Assembly (NCBI RefSeq): GCF_032191465.1
Contig: NZ_JAQOUE010000001.1
Location: 620,001 to 684,000, forward strand
Source: Candidatus Nitronereus thalassa
GTDB taxonomy: Bacteria > Nitrospirota > Nitrospiria > Nitrospirales > UBA8639
Reading direction: 5' to 3'
Length of the DNA stretch: 64,000 bases
In this document: positions 1 to 8,365 of the stretch, in pieces
Layout: every line of letters starts with the position of its first letter
Position numbering within the stretch: the first letter of the stretch is position 1
Notes under the pieces: model-generated
What the model saw: the letters and a program-made list of their open reading frames with translations, nothing else
Database searches by the model: none
What the model was told of the DNA's origin: nothing
Position numbers and translations under genes: made by a program

Positions 1-26
1 GTAACATAACCATTTTCTGAGACCAA

Positions 27-1319
27 CTATGAAGTTTTGGAAAGAAACAACACACCCGCAGGCTGAATTTCAAGAAAACCCCCGTCATGGGATTCTGGAT
101 GATGTTGATCTGCCTTCGTCAGATCCCTCCAGGTAATCTTGCCATCAAGCTGAAGTTCATGGATTAACAACTGGGCAGAATGATCCCAATCCCTGTTCAA
201 CACAATCCACCCTCTCTGTCCTGGCGCATGCTCGCTTTCCCGAGCTAAGACTAATAACGATGGATGGTTTACAAAAAGACGATTCAAGGTTCCCTCTCCT
301 TGAAGCAAGGGGGTGTTCATTTTGATGTCATTCACGGCATGAATAAATTTTTGCAACTCCATGGTTCCGGACTCCCAATCTGACGGTTGAGTCTCTACCA
401 CATGCAGCCGTTTCTGAAATCCAAACTCATAGCCAATCGGCATCATGATCCCCGCAGAAAAAGTCGTGGCAAAGGCATAACGTTGACGTTGAATTTTTTC
501 CAATCCATGAGTCTCCTGAGCGAGACGATCGGTATCATGTGTTTCGGGAAATGAAATTGATGGCATATCCTCGAATTCTCGATGTTGTGCTAAACACCAG
601 TCGTCCTGAAAATTCCACCATTTTGAACTATTGCAAAAATATTGAAATCCTGCGGCACGCAAAGCCCGGGTTTGTTCCACGGTGCAACCCAAATTTTCTG
701 CCCAAAACACGGCATTCGGATTGACGTTTCGTGCCTCTTGGATCAACCGTTGCCACAATTTTGCCGGGACTTGATATGCGGCATCGCACCGAAAGCCCTG
801 AAAGCCCAGGGCTAAATAGTGGAGCACCAGCTCTGTCCAATATCTCCATAAGCCCTCTCGATCGCTGGATTCTTCATTATCCACGATTGCCAAGTCCCCC
901 CAAACCGTTTTCTTTGTTGGATCGTTGGGATCCACGGCACAAGGATTGATTACTTGCCCATCGGCATCCCTTTGAAACCAAGCTGGGTGCCGATGAATGA
1001 GTGGCGAATCGATAGCCGTATGATTTATCACTAAATCGATCATTGGATGAAGTCCTAGCTCCACCATGTGCTGAAGGGCTGGTTTGAGAACATCAAGTGA
1101 TTGACTGGCAGCGGTTGGTGGGACAAACGCTGTATTGAGTTGTTCATACTCCTTCGTGGAATATAAACTTCCGGAAAACCCTGGAGCATTCACAGGATTG
1201 ATATAGATCCAATTAAATCCCATCGAGACAGCACGTGCCGCATGCTCACCCCAGCGATCACATGATCCCGCCAAGCGAGGAAATAAATTATATATCAGAG
1301 GAGTTTGAAGGTAGTTCAA
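27..1319 (-). CDS. GH13 alpha-amylase-family glycosidase/transglycosidase (GlgE-like)
   Basis: A 430-residue (beta/alpha)8 alpha-glucan-active enzyme. All four GH13 regions are visible: DLVINH (95-100), GFRCDAAY with nucleophile D179, WAENLG with acid/base E208, and FPETHDTDR with H261-D262. The N-terminal PLIYNLFPRLAG and region IV resemble the GlgE-like maltosyltransferase subgroup more than secreted amylases, and there is no signal peptide, so a cytoplasmic role in glycogen or trehalose-type metabolism is inferred. The start is TTG with no clear Shine-Dalgarno sequence; no better start lies before the conserved N-terminus. It follows the molybdopterin-fold gene by 14 nt and is probably co-transcribed. 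The substrate cannot be assigned from sequence. Confidence 0.85.
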   Translation of the reverse strand: MNYLQTPLIYNLFPRLAGSCDRWGEHAARAVSMGFNWIYINPVNAPGFSGSLYSTKEYEQLNTAFVPPTAASQSLDVLKPALQHMVELGLHPMIDLVINHTAIDSPLIHRHPAWFQRDADGQVINPCAVDPNDPTKKTVWGDLAIVDNEESSDREGLWRYWTELVLHYLALGFQGFRCDAAYQVPAKLWQRLIQEARNVNPNAVFWAENLGCTVEQTRALRAAGFQYFCNSSKWWNFQDDWCLAQHREFEDMPSISFPETHDTDRLAQETHGLEKIQRQRYAFATTFSAGIMMPIGYEFGFQKRLHVVETQPSDWESGTMELQKFIHAVNDIKMNTPLLQGEGTLNRLFVNHPSLLVLARESEHAPGQRGWIVLNRDWDHSAQLLIHELQLDGKITWRDLTKADQHHPESHDGGFLEIQPAGVLFLSKTS

Positions 1320-1333
1320 CGATTTTCAAAGGT

Positions 1334-1774
1334 TTAACAGGACCGTTCTTCCGGTCTGGTATCCTTGCCCAAGCCCACAGTAACCGTAATTTGACCAACA
1401 TTTTTCACATTCGCGCATAAATCTCCAAGACCAGGGGTCACTAGCCGGAACGGACCTCCTTTGTCTGCAGGCAAAGGCGCCTTATCTACCTGATAGAGTA
1501 AAATACCGAATTTTTTTGCTTGATCAAGAGTCAGGCTGGCGGAATATTGCCCATCAGCAGAAGAAAACGTCACATGATCGCTACCTATGGGAAGAGCGGT
1601 TAATTCTAATAGCCCAGCAACTCTTATCCCCAGGCCACCCATACCCGGCATCAATACGCTGATTTCCTCTACATGAAATTCTGCACCAAGGTTTGAAATG
1701 GTTTCCGTATCCACACAAATTGGGTCCCCAATCCCAACTAGCTTCAACGAAGGATTTTCTGGCTTATTGAACAT
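1334..1774 (-). CDS. Small sulfite-oxidase-fold (molybdopterin-binding-like) protein
   Basis: A 146-residue protein with a C-terminal segment (about 95-115) reading LPADKGGPFRLVTPG, the pattern seen in the oxidoreductase molybdopterin-binding (SUOX-like) fold. It is about half the length of true sulfite oxidases and the usual cofactor-ligand cysteine is not obvious (cysteines lie at the N-terminal region, near residue 123 and at the C-terminus), so catalysis is doubtful. No signal peptide is visible. I take the ATG at 1774; a TTG directly upstream is also possible. It is the promoter-proximal gene of a two-gene leftward unit with the GH13 enzyme, an unexpected pairing. Fold assignment is moderately sure, function unknown. 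Confidence 0.6.
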   Translation of the reverse strand: MFNKPENPSLKLVGIGDPICVDTETISNLGAEFHVEEISVLMPGMGGLGIRVAGLLELTALPIGSDHVTFSSADGQYSASLTLDQAKKFGILLYQVDKAPLPADKGGPFRLVTPGLGDLCANVKNVGQITVTVGLGKDTRPEERSC

Positions 1775-2153
1775 CAACTCAGCATACCCACAAAATCTAA
1801 AAAAATAATAAATGGTCCCATTAGATTGCCTAAATATTACTAAAAAAAGAAAGGATGACCTTTACGGCCCTCAATTAATTTTTGTTTAAGTATATGATTT
1901 TTTGGAAAAAATACCTCTACATGATCTCAAAAAAATAAAGTCTTCCCCTAAGGTCTTTAGCCACTCAGATACGGCAACCGATAGATCAATAATGAAACAA
2001 ATTATGACGCAAGGCATCACAACGCTATGGAGAAAACAATATTGGGTACATCCCCTCGAAAGTACCCCTTGCGCCACGACTAAGATCCATGAGAACATAC
2101 ATCTTCGTCAACACCAAGCTACCGATACTAGCCAGCGAGTAGGAGTTGCCTTG

Positions 2154-2918
2154 ATGTTTACCAAGTTTTCTTATGCGAAAAGTATATTTTCCAGTCCCAC
2201 GATGGACACCTATAAAATCGTGGTACGGAATTTAGCTGCGTGCACTGTCCTTGTCGCTCCACTGCTGCTTTTTCTGGGTTCTACCCAGTGGCAAGATCCA
2301 ACCTCCGCCGCAAAAAAATCATCCCTTATCCCCAAACCACCCTCAGACCTTCCCTGGTATGACATTCAACGGTTTCAATACCATGTGCAAACTCGTCTAC
2401 CTTTGTACCGTGAACAGTTTGAACAGGCGGCTAAACAATATGGTGTCCCCTGGACACTCCTGGCCGCTCAAGCCTATCAGGAATCCAGGTGGGATCGCCA
2501 TGCCAAAAGCCCAACAGGGGTACGAGGGCTTATGATGTTAACTCGCAACACGGCATCTTCCTTAGGCATCAAAAACAGGCTTGATCCGGATAAAAGTATC
2601 GATGGCGGAGCCCGATACGTGGCGTACCTAAAAAAGCAAATCAACCAAAATATTTCCAAGCAGGATCGAACCTGGTTTGCTCTTGCCGCCTACAATGTAG
2701 GCTTGGGCCATGTCAGAGATGCCCAAAAACTCGCTGTAAAATTGGAAAAAAATCCACACTCCTGGAAAGAGTTAAAAACTGTACTACCCCTCCTTTCCAA
2801 CAAGACCTATTATCAAAACCTCCAATATGGGTACGCGCGGGGACGGGAACCGGTGCAATATGTGAAACGAATCCGCGCCTACCACGCACTCCTTGAACAC
2901 TACTTGCGCGAAATTTAA
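2154..2918 (+). CDS. Membrane-anchored lytic transglycosylase (SLT domain)
   Basis: Cleaves peptidoglycan between MurNAc and GlcNAc. The lysozyme-like SLT domain covers about residues 90-200: catalytic E110 in YQESRWD, a GVRGLMMLT motif at 122-130 and an AAYNVGLGHV motif further on. The C-terminal GREPVQYVKRIRAY block is like the end of MltF. A hydrophobic segment at about 26-42 is an uncleaved anchor or signal peptide. The frame stays open upstream to a TTG at 1902, but AGGAG eight bases before the ATG at 2154 and the membrane segment favour the shorter 254-residue form. It is a single gene with no partner. Murein remodelling or recycling is the inferred role. Confidence 0.85.
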   Translation: MFTKFSYAKSIFSSPTMDTYKIVVRNLAACTVLVAPLLLFLGSTQWQDPTSAAKKSSLIPKPPSDLPWYDIQRFQYHVQTRLPLYREQFEQAAKQYGVPWTLLAAQAYQESRWDRHAKSPTGVRGLMMLTRNTASSLGIKNRLDPDKSIDGGARYVAYLKKQINQNISKQDRTWFALAAYNVGLGHVRDAQKLAVKLEKNPHSWKELKTVLPLLSNKTYYQNLQYGYARGREPVQYVKRIRAYHALLEHYLREI

Positions 2919-3083
2919 TCTCAATCAAAACGTAAGATTTTAATTTCTCTTATCCAAAAGTTTTAGGAGAATAAAGTTCACCTAAAGGATAGGGAACTGT
3001 ATTGCTCAAACACACAGCTGTGAAGGGTGAGGTAATTCGTCCAGCAAATTAAAAAGGGAAAAAGACGTAGTACCTTAGGGGCC

Positions 3084-4433
3084 TCATTCGCGTATCTGGC
3101 CGGAACCAAATACTACGAACTTTGAGCAGGTTAAATCCTCCAACCCCATCGGTCCGCGGGCATGAATTCTTGTGGTGCTAATTCCAATTTCAGCACCTAG
3201 GCCAAATTGGTAGCCATCATTCAGCCTGGACGAAGCATTCACCATCACAGCCCCCGCATCTACTTCCCGCATAAACCGAAGAGCCCGTGAATAATCCTTT
3301 GTCACGATGACCTCGGTATGATGAGACCCGTATTGATGAATATGCTCCATCGCCTCATCCATGTCCTTGACGACTTTAATGGCCAAGGTCAGTGACAAAA
3401 ATTCTTGCCCATAATCTTGATCTGTCGCGGGAAGGGCTTCAGGAATATAACTACATGTTTTTTCACATCCACGAATTTCTACCTTTGCAGCAAGGAGTTC
3501 TTTCCCAAGTTTGGGAAGCAAGGTCCGGGCTGATTGGTGATGCACCAACAACGTTTCCATCGCATTGCACGTAGAGGGCCGCTGTACTTTGGCATTCATG
3601 GCAATATTCTGGGCCATATCCAAATCTGCATTCCCATCGACATACACATGACAGACCCCCTTATCATGCTTGATCACAGGGATGGCGGTATTTTCCGTGA
3701 CCGTTTTCATGAGAGATTCTCCACCACGAGGAATGATGAGATCAATGCAATCATCCCTTTTGAGAAGCTCAAGTACGACTTCACGTTCCGCTCGATCCAC
3801 AAATGATATGGCCCCATCAGGGATTCCTTCTTTTTTTGCAACCTCGGATAAAATTGCAGCAATCGCGGTATTGGAATGAATAGCTTCCGAGCCCCCCCGA
3901 AGAACACAAACATTGCCAGACTTCAAACACAGGGCGGCAGCGTCTGCGGTCACATTGGGACGAGACTCATAAATGATCCCAATCACCCCAATCGGCACAC
4001 GAACCTTTCCCACTTTCATTCCATTGGGACGCAAGCGCATCCCCAAGGATTCTCCAACGGGATCCCGGAGTTCGGCAATTTCCCGAAGTCCTGTGGCCAT
4101 ATCTTTGATGCGTTCTGGAGTCAGTCGCAAACGATCCGCCATGGCTTCGCGCCCCTGACTCGCATCAAAGGCCTCTAGATCCTTTTCATTAGCCTCCAGA
4201 ATCTCCTCTAAAGCATTTTCAAGCCCATCAGCCATGGCGACAAGGGCTTGATTTTTAACAGAGGCTGTCAGAATGGCCAGACGAGGCGCCGCAGTTTTGG
4301 CAGTCCTGAGGAGATTCGTAATATAGGTTGGCGTATCAACTTCTTCTAATTCCGGCTCGAGACCCTCACCTTCCGCCGGTTCTTCTATTTCATCCTTGTC
4401 TGTGTCTTTAGGTTGCACTTCGTCAGTTTTCAT
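3084..4433 (-). CDS. proA: Gamma-glutamyl phosphate reductase (glutamate-5-semialdehyde dehydrogenase)
   Basis: Catalyses the NADPH-dependent reduction of gamma-glutamyl phosphate, the second step of proline synthesis. The aldehyde-dehydrogenase-like fold is clear: GVIGIIYESRPNVT, the CLKSGNVCVLRGGSEA block, and QRPSTCNAMETLL with the catalytic cysteine. The protein is about 30 residues longer than usual because of an acidic N-terminal extension rich in Asp and Glu (roughly residues 5-35) before the conserved ITNLLRTAKTAAP start. I take the ATG at 4433; a TTG three codons upstream is possible. The usual partner proB is not adjacent. Confidence 0.96.
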   Translation of the reverse strand: MKTDEVQPKDTDKDEIEEPAEGEGLEPELEEVDTPTYITNLLRTAKTAAPRLAILTASVKNQALVAMADGLENALEEILEANEKDLEAFDASQGREAMADRLRLTPERIKDMATGLREIAELRDPVGESLGMRLRPNGMKVGKVRVPIGVIGIIYESRPNVTADAAALCLKSGNVCVLRGGSEAIHSNTAIAAILSEVAKKEGIPDGAISFVDRAEREVVLELLKRDDCIDLIIPRGGESLMKTVTENTAIPVIKHDKGVCHVYVDGNADLDMAQNIAMNAKVQRPSTCNAMETLLVHHQSARTLLPKLGKELLAAKVEIRGCEKTCSYIPEALPATDQDYGQEFLSLTLAIKVVKDMDEAMEHIHQYGSHHTEVIVTKDYSRALRFMREVDAGAVMVNASSRLNDGYQFGLGAEIGISTTRIHARGPMGLEDLTCSKFVVFGSGQIRE

Positions 4434-4875
4434 TATGGTCAAACTCCCACCCTATTGAATAATGCCAACCGGCAGACTGCCAAACTCATTGAAATCCTGA
4501 ATATCTAAGGTATTCACAAGACCACCTGCACCCATGCCGAAAAAGAAAACAGAATCAAAATTCTTAGAGATACGGAAAGGCAAGAACCCGCTCATGGAAA
4601 TTACCAGGAACCGACAAACGCCCTGGAAACATGATATTTTCGTAAGAAATTGAGAATACAGTTGCGTGCAGAAATCCGTCAAGCAAGCTAACAAGACATT
4701 TCACTTTGACGGTTCAGCCAATCGGCCAGTCAAAAACAACCAGCTCATCATCAGCCAAGGGAAGGATGAGAAAACTGAAAATGTTTGCCCCTCCTCTATC
4801 AGGCTCTGCTACAATAGAGATACCTTGCCCTAGAGGTAGGGAAAAACTCAGGTTCAGTGAGATTTTGCCTCAACC

Positions 4876-5550
4876 ATGAAAATGAAACGCGACCACCTCA
4901 AAACCATCCCCCTGTTTTCCGAACTCACCAATGCGGAACTTGATCTCATTCTTGAGAAAGCTAGAGAACAGCGGTACCCACGGGGTAGTATTGTGTTTTA
5001 CGAGGGTGACCCCGGCGACTTTCTCATGGTCGTCCTGACTGGAAAAGTCAAAGTCGTGTTGTTGGGTGAAGGGGGCCAAGAAATTATTCTCGCCATGTTA
5101 GGACCAGGAAATTTTTTCGGGGAAATGGCCATTCTCGAAGCAGCCCCGCGTTCGGCCACCGTCATGACGGCAGAACAGTCAGAATTTCTCATCCTGGAAC
5201 AACCAAGCTTTTCAGCCCTAATTGAACTTCATCCCTCCATCAGCCAGAAAATTCTGAAACATCTCTCCGAGCGGCTCCGACAAGCGGACGAGCAGATTCG
5301 GAGTCTGGCCATGTTTGATATATATGGGCGAATCGCTCAATGCCTTCTGCGGTTGGGCCAAACACAGGGCAAGCGGGTAGACGGAACACTCATCATCAGC
5401 GACCGACCGTCTTTTCAAGAACTCTCCCATATGATTGGATGTTCACGAGAAACCGTGAGCCGCGCCATGAAAGTGCTGCAAGAAGATGGCTACCTCAGCG
5501 TCACCCGCAAAGAGATTACCATCATGCGTCCCTGGCATCATCATAAATAG
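4876..5550 (+). CDS. Crp/Fnr-family transcriptional regulator
   Basis: A 224-residue regulator with an N-terminal cyclic-nucleotide-binding beta-roll (about 10-125) and a C-terminal winged helix (about 150-215). The roll has the PGNFFGEMAILEAAPRSATV block, which matches the phosphate-binding cassette of cAMP-binding members (GEM/L..., RSAT). No N-terminal cysteine cluster of the Fnr type is present, so it is not an oxygen-sensing [4Fe-4S] protein. The recognition helix lies in GCSRETVSRAMKVLQEDG, the canonical Crp form with R-E-T-V-S-R. It is a single gene divergent from proA. Targets are unknown; a TGTGA-N6-TCACG site at 59986-60001 is the kind of sequence such a protein would bind. Confidence 0.92.
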   Translation: MKMKRDHLKTIPLFSELTNAELDLILEKAREQRYPRGSIVFYEGDPGDFLMVVLTGKVKVVLLGEGGQEIILAMLGPGNFFGEMAILEAAPRSATVMTAEQSEFLILEQPSFSALIELHPSISQKILKHLSERLRQADEQIRSLAMFDIYGRIAQCLLRLGQTQGKRVDGTLIISDRPSFQELSHMIGCSRETVSRAMKVLQEDGYLSVTRKEITIMRPWHHHK

Positions 5551-5751
5551 AATTGTCCGCGAAGACGCTCAGCCTGACAGGTTGCCAGCCCATTATAAGA
5601 AGATGAGTCGAGGATTTTGGGCACAAGCGGGAAGAATGCTTGATTTTTTTCGAGGTTTCCTGATACACATCTCCCCTCATTTACGGGTTAGGCTCAAATC
5701 TCACGCCAGCCTGTTTTCCAGCAGAGTCACGAATCAATCCACTTGCCTCGT

Positions 5752-5827
5752 GCCGAGGTAGCTCAGTTGGCAGAGCACAGCCCTGAAAAGGCTGGTGTCG
5801 ACAGTTCGATTCTGTCCCTCGGCACCA
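5752..5827 (+). tRNA. tRNA-Phe (anticodon GAA)
   Basis: A complete 76-nt cloverleaf. The acceptor stem GCCGAGG pairs with CCTCGGC, the D arm is GCTC...GAGC, the anticodon stem CAGCC/GGCTG carries the loop CTGAAAA (anticodon GAA), and the T arm is GACAG-TTCGATT-CTGTC. The discriminator is A and the CCA end is encoded at 5825-5827. It stands alone between the Crp/Fnr gene and the tyrosine operon. No attachment-site duplication or integrase is visible nearby. Confidence 0.97.
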
Positions 5828-6278
5828 TAATTTCATCAACCTAAAGTTCAGATTTTTCTCGTACGACTTTACGGGAACATCCTCACTCCCCTCACCCCAT
5901 ACTAAACGCCTTCTTATCCTCCACGGATTACGCAAAATCTGTTCCTTCTGGTCCGTCACAGGCCGAAGGCGTTCGCCTATCGGCTGTTACATGTTCAAGT
6001 ATTCCAAGTGTGGCAGGAAATCATGTGTGGATGGAAGGTGGAAATACTCATCGGCAAATTCGTCGGATATTCTTTTCATCACCTTAGCTAGACAATACCC
6101 AACAATTTGACACTTTTTCGAGTAGAATAAAGTATATAGTGAAATGGATGTGATGATGGTGAAAGAAGAGGAACCCTTCCTTTGGAAAAAAGAGTTCTGG
6201 GATAGGGACTTAAGAAGTTTATCTTAAAAATGCGTCCCTAAATAGTATTAAGGTATGAGCAACGCCACAGAGAAAAAT
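5828..6278. other. Gene-free spacer between tRNA-Phe and the tyrosine operon
   Basis: About 450 bases with no credible reading frame and no integrase fragment or repeat that would mark a tRNA-associated insertion. The 3' end of the tRNA is not repeated within the stretch. The rightmost part becomes AT-rich and leads into the promoter proposed at 6279-6309. Confidence 0.5.
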
Positions 6279-6309
6279 ATGACAAATTTTAGAGACTCTC
6301 TTATATAAT
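6279..6309 (+). promoter_or_regulatory. Putative promoter with palindrome ahead of hpd
   Basis: A consensus -10 TATAAT lies at 6304-6309 with ATGACA at 6279-6284 as a possible -35 (19-nt spacer, longer than ideal). Between them sits the perfect palindrome AGAGA-C-TCTCT (6291-6301), well placed for a repressor or a spacer-binding activator. A start of transcription near 6316 would leave no leader for the TTG at 6321 and so supports translation from the ATG at 6384. This is inference from sequence only. Confidence 0.45.
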
Positions 6310-6383
6310 GGTTTTGGTGTTTGAAACACCAAACTGCTGCACCATCCTCAGCCACATTAACCTCTTATTTGAGGCACGAGGCC

Positions 6384-7514
6384 ATGGAATCACCCTCAGC
6401 ATTAGGCATTAAAAAAGTGTATTCGATCGAATTTGTGGTCGATTACTTTGACCGCAGTCGAGACTTCTACCGCAATAAAATGGGTTTACTGGAAACACAT
6501 CAGTCCACACGCGATTGGGAGGACAAATTCAAAAGCAAGGCCATCTATTTTACCGCCAATGACATCAAAATTATGGTGTCCTCTCCCCTGACCACGCATA
6601 GCTATACCGCCCAATATCTGAAAACCCTCTGTCCGGGAGTTTGTAAGGTCGTGCTCCAGGTAGAAAACCTCGACCGAACGATTGACTATTTACAAGATCA
6701 CTATGCGACGTTTGTTCATAGAGAAAAAGAAGTGTGTTCTCCAAATAGTCGCCATCACTTTATCACGATTGCCTCTCCGATCGGGTTTGTCGAGTTCACC
6801 TTCCTGGAAATCGAAGGCAATGAAGATGAAATCCCCATGTTTGAAACAATTTCTTCCCCACCGAATGAAGATTCACCGTTCAACAGTATCGACCACATCA
6901 CCATCAACGCTCGAACCATCTATCCAATTTACAACTTCTTCGAACAGGTCATGGACTTCAAAAAATTTTGGAGCGTGTCCTTTCACACCCCGGACTTCAA
7001 GTCCGGAAAAAAGGGAACCGGATTGTTTTCACAGGTCATGTATGATCCCGGATCGCACGTAAAGTTTGCATCCAACGAACCATTGAATCCCCATTTCAAT
7101 GACTCGCAAATTCAAACCTTCGTTTACAAAAATCATGGAGCGGGCATTCAGCACATTGCGTTGGGGGTAGATAACCTTGTGGACGCCGTCAAACATTTTC
7201 GATCAAGGGGCATTGAATTTCTTCCCACACCAGATACGTATTACGATATGTTGCCGGAACGCATGGCCCAACAACAGATCGGCAATCTCAGGGAAGACCT
7301 TGCCGACCTCAAAGAACAAGGCATATTGGTAGATGGGGAGAACGGAAAATACTTGCTACAAATTTTCCTGAAGGACGCGTCGCTGCTGTATCAGGATGAA
7401 AGCGCCGGTCCTTTCTTTTATGAAATAATTCAACGGTGCGGGCATGGGGGATTCGGGGAAGGAAACTTCCGGGCCTTATTTGAAGCCATCGAATTGCAGG
7501 AACCCGTGCGATGA
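6384..7514 (+). CDS. hpd: 4-hydroxyphenylpyruvate dioxygenase
   Basis: Converts 4-hydroxyphenylpyruvate plus O2 to homogentisate and CO2, the committed step of tyrosine breakdown. It has two vicinal-oxygen-chelate domains; the C-terminal one carries the Fe(II) ligands H171 (SIDHITIN), H257 (GIQHIAL) and E347 (FFYEIIQR). The C-terminal lid GHGGFGEGNFRALFEAIE is typical of the family. The 376-residue length from the ATG at 6384 is normal; the frame opens at a TTG at 6321 but that lies only a few bases after the predicted transcription start. It overlaps the next gene by 4 nt (ATGA), which indicates translational coupling. Confidence 0.96.
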   Translation: MESPSALGIKKVYSIEFVVDYFDRSRDFYRNKMGLLETHQSTRDWEDKFKSKAIYFTANDIKIMVSSPLTTHSYTAQYLKTLCPGVCKVVLQVENLDRTIDYLQDHYATFVHREKEVCSPNSRHHFITIASPIGFVEFTFLEIEGNEDEIPMFETISSPPNEDSPFNSIDHITINARTIYPIYNFFEQVMDFKKFWSVSFHTPDFKSGKKGTGLFSQVMYDPGSHVKFASNEPLNPHFNDSQIQTFVYKNHGAGIQHIALGVDNLVDAVKHFRSRGIEFLPTPDTYYDMLPERMAQQQIGNLREDLADLKEQGILVDGENGKYLLQIFLKDASLLYQDESAGPFFYEIIQRCGHGGFGEGNFRALFEAIELQEPVR

Positions 7515-8362
7515 AGCTGTTGCGGTATGAGACCACGTCCGGGTCGACGGCACATGGACTTCTGATCGAAAAGGACATTTTTCCTTTGATAGAAATGACC
7601 ACAACCGAAGCCTTAGGCAAACTCAAACAGGGCAACCCACACTGGAAAAAATGTGTCGCCCAAACGCCGGTCGCCTTATCCGAGGTGACGCTTCTCCCAC
7701 CCGTGGAACGTCCTGGAGCATTCTTGGATTTTTATACGTTTGAAGATCATGTCCGCACCGCACGAAAAAAACGTGGCCTGGATATCGTGCCCGAATGGTA
7801 TGAGTATCCTGTCTGGTACAATGGTTCCCCACGGTGTTTCAGCGGTGACGGGACCACGGTGCATTTTCCGAAACACGAACACAAAAAAGATTATGAACTG
7901 GAATTGGGCATCGTGATTCACAAGCCCTGTCATCGGATCAGCGTGGAGGAAGCAGCCGAGCATATCGGCGCGTATACGATCGTGAACGATTTTAGTGCCC
8001 GCCAACTCCAGGAAAAAATCATGAAGGTGGGCCTCGGTCCCGCCAAGGCCAAAGACTTCAATACGGGCCTGGGCCCCTGGCTGGTGACACCCGACGAAAT
8101 CCGCGATCCCAGAAACCTGAACATGCGGGCGTGGGTGAACGGGGAATTATGGTCGGAGGGCAATAGCGGATCGTCGCACTTCACCTTTGCGCAGATGATT
8201 GCCTTTGCTTCGGAAGATCAGACGCTGTATCCCGGAGACATTCTGGCTAGCGGCACGGTGGGTACTGGATGTGGCCTGGAGCTGGATCGATTTCTCCAGA
8301 GTGGGGACAAAGTGGAATTGGAAATTGAACACATTGGGAGGCTGACCCATTGGGTCGGATAA
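7511..8362 (+). CDS. Fumarylacetoacetate hydrolase family protein
   Basis: Probably hydrolyses fumarylacetoacetate to fumarate and acetoacetate as the last ring-derived step of the homogentisate route. The FAH fold is seen in DYELELGIVIH (metal-ligand acidic residues), TIVNDFSARQLQ, AKDFNTGLGPWLVTPDEI and the C-terminal LASGTVGTGCGLEL. At 283 residues it is of the short bacterial type rather than the 420-residue eukaryotic enzyme. The start overlaps hpd by 4 nt and the gene ends 3 nt before hmgA. Members of this fold also act as decarboxylases or isomerases, so the substrate rests on operon context. Confidence 0.9.
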   Translation: MKLLRYETTSGSTAHGLLIEKDIFPLIEMTTTEALGKLKQGNPHWKKCVAQTPVALSEVTLLPPVERPGAFLDFYTFEDHVRTARKKRGLDIVPEWYEYPVWYNGSPRCFSGDGTTVHFPKHEHKKDYELELGIVIHKPCHRISVEEAAEHIGAYTIVNDFSARQLQEKIMKVGLGPAKAKDFNTGLGPWLVTPDEIRDPRNLNMRAWVNGELWSEGNSGSSHFTFAQMIAFASEDQTLYPGDILASGTVGTGCGLELDRFLQSGDKVELEIEHIGRLTHWVG

Positions 8363-8365
8363 ATC

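Noticed and set aside
1902-2153. 84-codon upstream extension of the lytic transglycosylase
   Set aside because: It starts at a TTG without a ribosome-binding site and would bury the membrane anchor; the ATG at 2154 has AGGAG at good distance.
4452-4694. 80-codon minus-strand frame upstream of proA
   Set aside because: No family, no ribosome-binding site and a composition (many Phe and Cys) typical of chance frames.
5681-5959. 92-codon minus-strand frame with WCRGTESNCRHQPF
   Set aside because: It is the antisense reading of the tRNA-Phe gene; peptides of this wording are a well-known artefact of tRNA genes.
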